NCBI GenBank assembly: GCA_963977845.1 | Contig: CAXBPZ010000014.1 | Location: forward strand, 1 to 24,992 | Reading direction: 5' to 3' | Source of the DNA: Methylopumilus sp003533095 | Lineage (GTDB): Bacteria; Pseudomonadota; Gammaproteobacteria; Burkholderiales; Methylophilaceae | Length of the DNA stretch: 24,992 nt | Part shown: positions 21,944 through 24,992 of the stretch, in pieces | How the letters are laid out: each line of letters starts with the position of its first letter | How positions within the stretch are numbered: position 1 is the first letter of the stretch | Notes under the pieces: model-generated | Seen by the model: only the letters and a program-made list of their open reading frames with translations | What the model was told of the DNA's origin: nothing | Databases searched by the model: none | Translations under genes and position numbers: made by a program

Positions 21944-23351
21944 TCTACTTGCAAAAATTTTTAGAAAAAAACATATCAATCATAAGCATCCGGCTCATCT
22001 AAAAAAATGCCTCAGTGCTCTAGATTTAACACTGCTTGGTATTGGTTGTATTATTGGTACAGGTATATTTGTGTTAACTGGTATTGCGGCAGCAAATCAA
22101 GCAGGCCCAGCAGTTATTTTATCTTTTATAGTTTCCGGCTTTGCATGTGCTTTTGCAGCATTAGCCTATGCAGAACTCTCGTCATCAATTGGCGGCTGTG
22201 GAAGTGCATATGGTTATAGTTACGTTGCATTTGGAGAATTCTTCGCATGGATTATTGGTTGGATTCTACTAATGGAATACGGTATGTCTATTGCAGCAGT
22301 TGCTAATGGGTGGTCTGGGTATTTTAATAATGCACTCACCGCCATGGGCATCGGTCTTCCAGAATCATTATCTAAAGCACCATCATTAGGCGGCATAGTA
22401 AATCTACCAGCAATGGCAATTATTTTAATCATTATGTCTTTACTCATTATTGGTGCAAAGCAAAGTGCCAAATTTAATGCCGCAATGGTTTTTATTAAAC
22501 TTTTAACTATTTCATTATTTATTTCAGTCGCTATGTTTAATGTCAATCCAGCAAACTGGCATCCTTTTATGCCTTATGGATGGTTTGCAACTTTACCTGA
22601 TGGAAAAACTGTTGGGGTTCTTGCAGGAGCCTCATTAGTATTTTTTGCCTACGTTGGTTTCGATGCAGTCTCAACTGCTGCTGAAGAAGCAATTAATCCG
22701 CAAAGAGATCTGCCTAGAGGAATTATTTTTTCGCTTGCTATTTGTACAGTGATATACATCATCGTATCGTTATTACTTACAGGCGTTGTTCCTTATCAAG
22801 AACTTAATGTATCTTCCCCTGTGGCTTATGCACTCCAAAAAATAGGTTTTCAAGGAGCTTCTGCAGTGGTAGCTACTGGCGTTATTGCTGGTCTTACAAC
22901 AGTAATGCTTGTCTTATATTATGCTTTAACAAGAATTATTTTTGCGATGAGTAGAGATGGATTGTTACCACATACTTTGAGTAACGTAAATAAAACTACT
23001 AATACCCCTGTGAGGGTTATCGTTTTCTGTGGTCTTGTCATCTCATTAATTGCAGGCTTTATTCCGCTTGGCACATTAGCTGAAATTGTTAATATTGGCA
23101 CGTTAGCAGCTTTTGTAATTGTTTCACTAGGTGTAATTTTTATAAGGAAACTTCATAGAAATAATAAAGCCACATTTAAAAACAACTGGCATCCTCTTAT
23201 TCCTGTCTTAGGAATTCTTTCATGTGGGGCTTTAATGTTCTTCTTACCGGCTGAAACTTGGATAAGATTTTTAATGTGGGTGTTAATTGGTATTATTTTC
23301 TACTTTATTTACTCCATAAAGCATAGTCACCTAAATAAAAAACCGGCCTAA
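21936..23351 (+). CDS. APC-superfamily amino acid permease (CAT/YfnA-like)
   Basis: A 471-residue transporter with about 12 hydrophobic helices. The first helix carries the APC signature LLGIGCIIGTGIFVLTG (34-50). Other typical parts are GPAVILSFIVSGFACAFAALAYAELSS, FFAYVGFDAVSTAAEEAINPQRDLPRGI and the RIIFAMSRDGLLP block. The length and the TAAEEAINPQRD motif match the cationic amino acid transporter (CAT) branch, but the actual substrate is not determinable. It starts inside hemF (8-bp overlap) and is the last gene of the dusB operon. Its last codons and stop lie within the terminator hairpin. Confidence 0.92.
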   Translation: MNNLLAKIFRKKHINHKHPAHLKKCLSALDLTLLGIGCIIGTGIFVLTGIAAANQAGPAVILSFIVSGFACAFAALAYAELSSSIGGCGSAYGYSYVAFGEFFAWIIGWILLMEYGMSIAAVANGWSGYFNNALTAMGIGLPESLSKAPSLGGIVNLPAMAIILIIMSLLIIGAKQSAKFNAAMVFIKLLTISLFISVAMFNVNPANWHPFMPYGWFATLPDGKTVGVLAGASLVFFAYVGFDAVSTAAEEAINPQRDLPRGIIFSLAICTVIYIIVSLLLTGVVPYQELNVSSPVAYALQKIGFQGASAVVATGVIAGLTTVMLVLYYALTRIIFAMSRDGLLPHTLSNVNKTTNTPVRVIVFCGLVISLIAGFIPLGTLAEIVNIGTLAAFVIVSLGVIFIRKLHRNNKATFKNNWHPLIPVLGILSCGALMFFLPAETWIRFLMWVLIGIIFYFIYSIKHSHLNKKPA

Positions 23352-23362
23352 GCCGGTTTTTT
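23337..23362 (+). terminator. Terminator of the dusB-permease operon, probably bidirectional
   Basis: AAAAAACCGGC (23337-23347), loop CTAA (23348-23351), GCCGGTTTTTT (23352-23362): a perfect 11-bp stem with a five-GC-pair core and flanking A and T runs. The TAA of the permease gene (23349-23351) is inside the loop. Since the A run faces the minus strand as a T run, it can also end the convergent cytochrome c transcript, whose stop is 20 bp away. Confidence 0.95.
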
Positions 23363-23381
23363 ATTTCGTTATATTAATTGA

Positions 23382-23705
23382 TTAAAGAGAAAGAACCCAT
23401 TGAACGATTGTTTTAATGTCTTCATCTTTAACTTGTGGGCTATTTGCTGGCATTGGAACAGGGCCCCAAACACCGCTTCCACCTGCTTTAACTTTAGCGA
23501 TTAATCTTGCTTCAGCGCCTTTGTCATTCTTATATTTAGCCGCTACATCTTTATAAGATGGTCCAACCACTTTATTTTGAACACTATGGCAAGCTAAACA
23601 TCCGCTTTTTTGAGCCAATGCTTCAGCAGCTTTTGCATCAGCAGCTTGAGCTTGATTTGCCACAAACGCACCAACCATTGCAATACTTAAAATTACTGAT
23701 TTCAT
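23382..23705 (-). CDS. Periplasmic class I cytochrome c (c551/c552 type)
   Basis: A 107-residue mono-haem cytochrome with a signal peptide (MKSVILSIAMVGAFVANQAQA, cleavage expected after Ala21). The haem motif is CLACH (Cys36, Cys39, His40), and Met85 in GPVPMPAN is the expected sixth ligand. The mature size of about 86 residues and GPSYKDVAAKY match the c551/c552 family of soluble electron carriers feeding a terminal oxidase. In methylotrophs such proteins accept electrons from methanol oxidation, but nothing here shows that. GGTGG and GGAAA lie before the ATG. It is convergent with the permease gene and shares its terminator; a long hairpin stands 46 bp upstream of the start codon. Confidence 0.93.
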   Translation of the reverse strand: MKSVILSIAMVGAFVANQAQAADAKAAEALAQKSGCLACHSVQNKVVGPSYKDVAAKYKNDKGAEARLIAKVKAGGSGVWGPVPMPANSPQVKDEDIKTIVQWVLSL

Positions 23706-23750
23706 ATTATTTCCACCCTTAAATTGATTTTGCGATAGTTATGATACTCC

Positions 23751-23788
23751 TAATTCTATTTAAATTAAAAGTAATTTAAATAGAATTA
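23751..23788. repeat. Perfect 17-bp inverted repeat between mutarotase and cytochrome c genes
   Basis: TAATTCTATTTAAATTA (23751-23767), loop AAAG, then its exact reverse complement (23772-23788). The element starts 5 bp after the stop of the mutarotase gene on the minus strand and lies 46 bp upstream of the cytochrome c start. It has no T run on the side downstream in the mutarotase direction, so it is not a classical terminator. It might be an mRNA 3'-end hairpin or a dimeric-regulator site for the cytochrome promoter. Confidence 0.9.
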
Positions 23789-23793
23789 AGCAC

Positions 23794-24693
23794 CTAAAAT
23801 TCTTGAACCAAATACTCAGCTATTAAGTTATGAGACTGATTTGGATAAACCATAACACTATTTTCAAGAGCATTAACAGTTTCTACACAGATCATTTTTT
23901 TCCATTCATGTTCAGTACCCATATCAACCATAGTTTTAACTTTTTTATCCCAGGGTGTCCAAATAACTGTTGATTCACTATTTTGCTTTTGAATAGTAAT
24001 TTTTCGTTTAAAACCTTCATCATGGATTACACATGTATCTCTTGTATTTAAATAAACTCTATCAAACTCAGCATCAAATTTAATTTGATCTTCTTGAGTA
24101 AATTTTTTATATCCTCTAACTTTATCTGAATAAATTTTATTTTCTAACCCAGTCACCTTAATATTTTCTATATCACTTATTTCAAAATAAGTGTGATATC
24201 CCTCACCAATCAAAAAAGGCTGTTCTGATAGATTTGTTGTTTTCAGATCTAGATGAATTGAATTTCCAATTGTAATAGAAAGTTCTAAATTAAATTGATA
24301 TGAAAGCTGTCTATTCACTTCTGGAGTTGGAAGCATCGCCAATGTAACTTTAGTGGATCCATTTTCTAGGTCAATAATTTCATTAATGCGCCATGGAATC
24401 ACCCTAGCAAATCCATGAGGACAAAAACTTCCATCAGTAGGGTGTGCACCAAACCAAGGCCAACATATGGGCACGCCACCTCGAATCGATCTTCCGTGTA
24501 AATATCTCGCATTACTTGAAAGCCAAAATACTTCATTTTTTATATTGTGCGGCTTCCATTGCATCACATGAGCTCCCTGCAAAGCTATTTTTGCAGAAGC
24601 AAGCTTATTATTAATTGTGATAAATTTTAATCCAATTTCATTTTGCGAAATCTTGTAACTTTGAGCAGCTGAAATATTTTTCTCACTTATCAT
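23794..24693 (-). CDS. D-hexose-6-phosphate mutarotase (YeaD-like)
   Basis: A 299-residue aldose-1-epimerase-superfamily beta-sandwich enzyme that interconverts alpha and beta anomers of glucose-6-phosphate and similar sugars. Family blocks are GAHVMQWKP, SIRGGVPICWPWFGAH, CPHGFARVIPW, GEGYHTYF (catalytic His167), NTRDTCVI and CVETVNA (catalytic Glu271). The RGG-x-P-x-CWPWFG phosphate-binding motif points to hexose-6-phosphate mutarotase rather than GalM. The ATG lies 8 bp after the ilvD stop, so it is probably the second gene of an ilvD operon, though the two roles are unrelated. I leave the symbol empty as naming varies (yeaD). Confidence 0.93.
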   Translation of the reverse strand: MISEKNISAAQSYKISQNEIGLKFITINNKLASAKIALQGAHVMQWKPHNIKNEVFWLSSNARYLHGRSIRGGVPICWPWFGAHPTDGSFCPHGFARVIPWRINEIIDLENGSTKVTLAMLPTPEVNRQLSYQFNLELSITIGNSIHLDLKTTNLSEQPFLIGEGYHTYFEISDIENIKVTGLENKIYSDKVRGYKKFTQEDQIKFDAEFDRVYLNTRDTCVIHDEGFKRKITIQKQNSESTVIWTPWDKKVKTMVDMGTEHEWKKMICVETVNALENSVMVYPNQSHNLIAEYLVQEF

Positions 24694-24701
24694 TCTAAAA
24701 A

Positions 24702-24992
24702 TTAAATTTCCTCTAACTTTGAAATATCTCGAATAGCACCTTTATCTGCACTTGTAGTCATTAATGCATATGCTTTTAATGCTTGGGATACTTTTCTTTC
24801 TCTTGGTTGTGGTTTCCAACCGTTTTTTCCTTTAGCATTCATTTTATTTTTTCTCTGGGCAAGTGACGCATCATCGATCATTAAATTAATTGTTCTATTT
24901 GGAATATCAATTTCTATTTGATCATTTTCTTCAATCAGCGCAATCTCGCCCTGTTCTGCAGCTTCAGGTGAAACATGTCCAATACTTAATCC
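24702..24992 (-). CDS. ilvD: Dihydroxy-acid dehydratase, C-terminal fragment
   Basis: The last 96 codons and stop of a minus-strand gene cut by the right edge. The translation starts GLSIGHVSPEAAEQGEIALI, continues with IEIDIPNRTINLMIDD and ends KVSQALKAYALMTTSADKGAIRDI followed by a short tail. These are the C-terminal signatures of IlvD, the iron-sulfur enzyme of isoleucine, valine and leucine synthesis. The full protein is around 600 residues, so its cluster cysteines are outside the window. The TAA at 24704-24702 is 8 bp before the mutarotase ATG. Confidence 0.96.
   Translation of the reverse strand, partial: GLSIGHVSPEAAEQGEIALIEENDQIEIDIPNRTINLMIDDASLAQRKNKMNAKGKNGWKPQPRERKVSQALKAYALMTTSADKGAIRDISKLEEI

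Noticed and set aside
1..24992. Defence system, prophage, insertion sequence, CRISPR array or biosynthetic gene cluster
   Set aside because: None of the genes belongs to such a system, no regularly spaced repeats or transposase/integrase genes are present, and composition looks uniform throughout.

Overview
The window is a gene-dense, AT-rich stretch of a proteobacterial chromosome. Gaps are short, many genes overlap or nearly touch, and no stretch above 300 bases lacks a gene. The largest gap, 156 bp in front of groES, is a promoter region. Protein similarities and gene order point to a betaproteobacterium. The supporting clusters are uvrD / BPSS1780-family membrane protein / thrB / DUF2782 / LOG-like / polA and dusB-fis-purH-purD. 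Low GC with compact spacing would fit a streamlined Methylophilaceae-type bacterium, but this is inference from general character; no methanol-oxidation gene is present to prove it. I see no tRNA, rRNA, CRISPR array, insertion sequence or prophage.

Layout. (1) 1-894: a YeeE/YedE-type membrane protein (cut by the window edge) and an AhpD-like CxxC protein, divergent from an ArsR-family repressor whose two cysteines have the spacing of the BigR/SqrR persulfide sensors. This is probably a small sulfide/persulfide-response locus. (2) 903-5589: a tightly packed minus-strand run, in transcription order tas-like aldo/keto reductase, bioA, dacB, FKBP isomerase, OsmC-like protein. (3) 5590-7775: groES-groEL with an overlapping sigma-70/sigma-32-like promoter, a perfect CIRCE operator and a strong terminator. 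(4) 7821-12842: uvrD, convergent with a minus-strand series of LOG-like protein, DUF2782 protein, thrB and BPSS1780-family membrane protein. A terminator-like hairpin touches the thrB start codon. (5) 12864-16329: polA and a CinA-N-terminal-like protein. (6) 16403-23351: dusB-fis-purH-purD-tsaC-hemF-amino acid permease, seven plus-strand genes with gaps of at most 3 bp or overlaps, ending in a terminator whose loop contains the last stop codon. (7) 23382-24992, minus strand: a periplasmic cytochrome c, a 17-bp perfect hairpin, a hexose-6-phosphate mutarotase and the 3' end of ilvD.

How the genes fit together. Most are housekeeping: protein folding, DNA repair and replication, purine, haem, biotin, threonine and branched-chain amino acid synthesis, and tRNA modification. 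Block 6 couples growth-related functions (Fis, dihydrouridine synthase, de novo purine synthesis, t6A precursor synthesis, haem synthesis) in one probable transcript. I found no obviously new multi-gene system. The items most worth a second look are the sulfur-sensing locus at the left edge, the terminator abutting the thrB start, the 17-bp hairpin upstream of the cytochrome gene, and the promoter/CIRCE architecture of groES.
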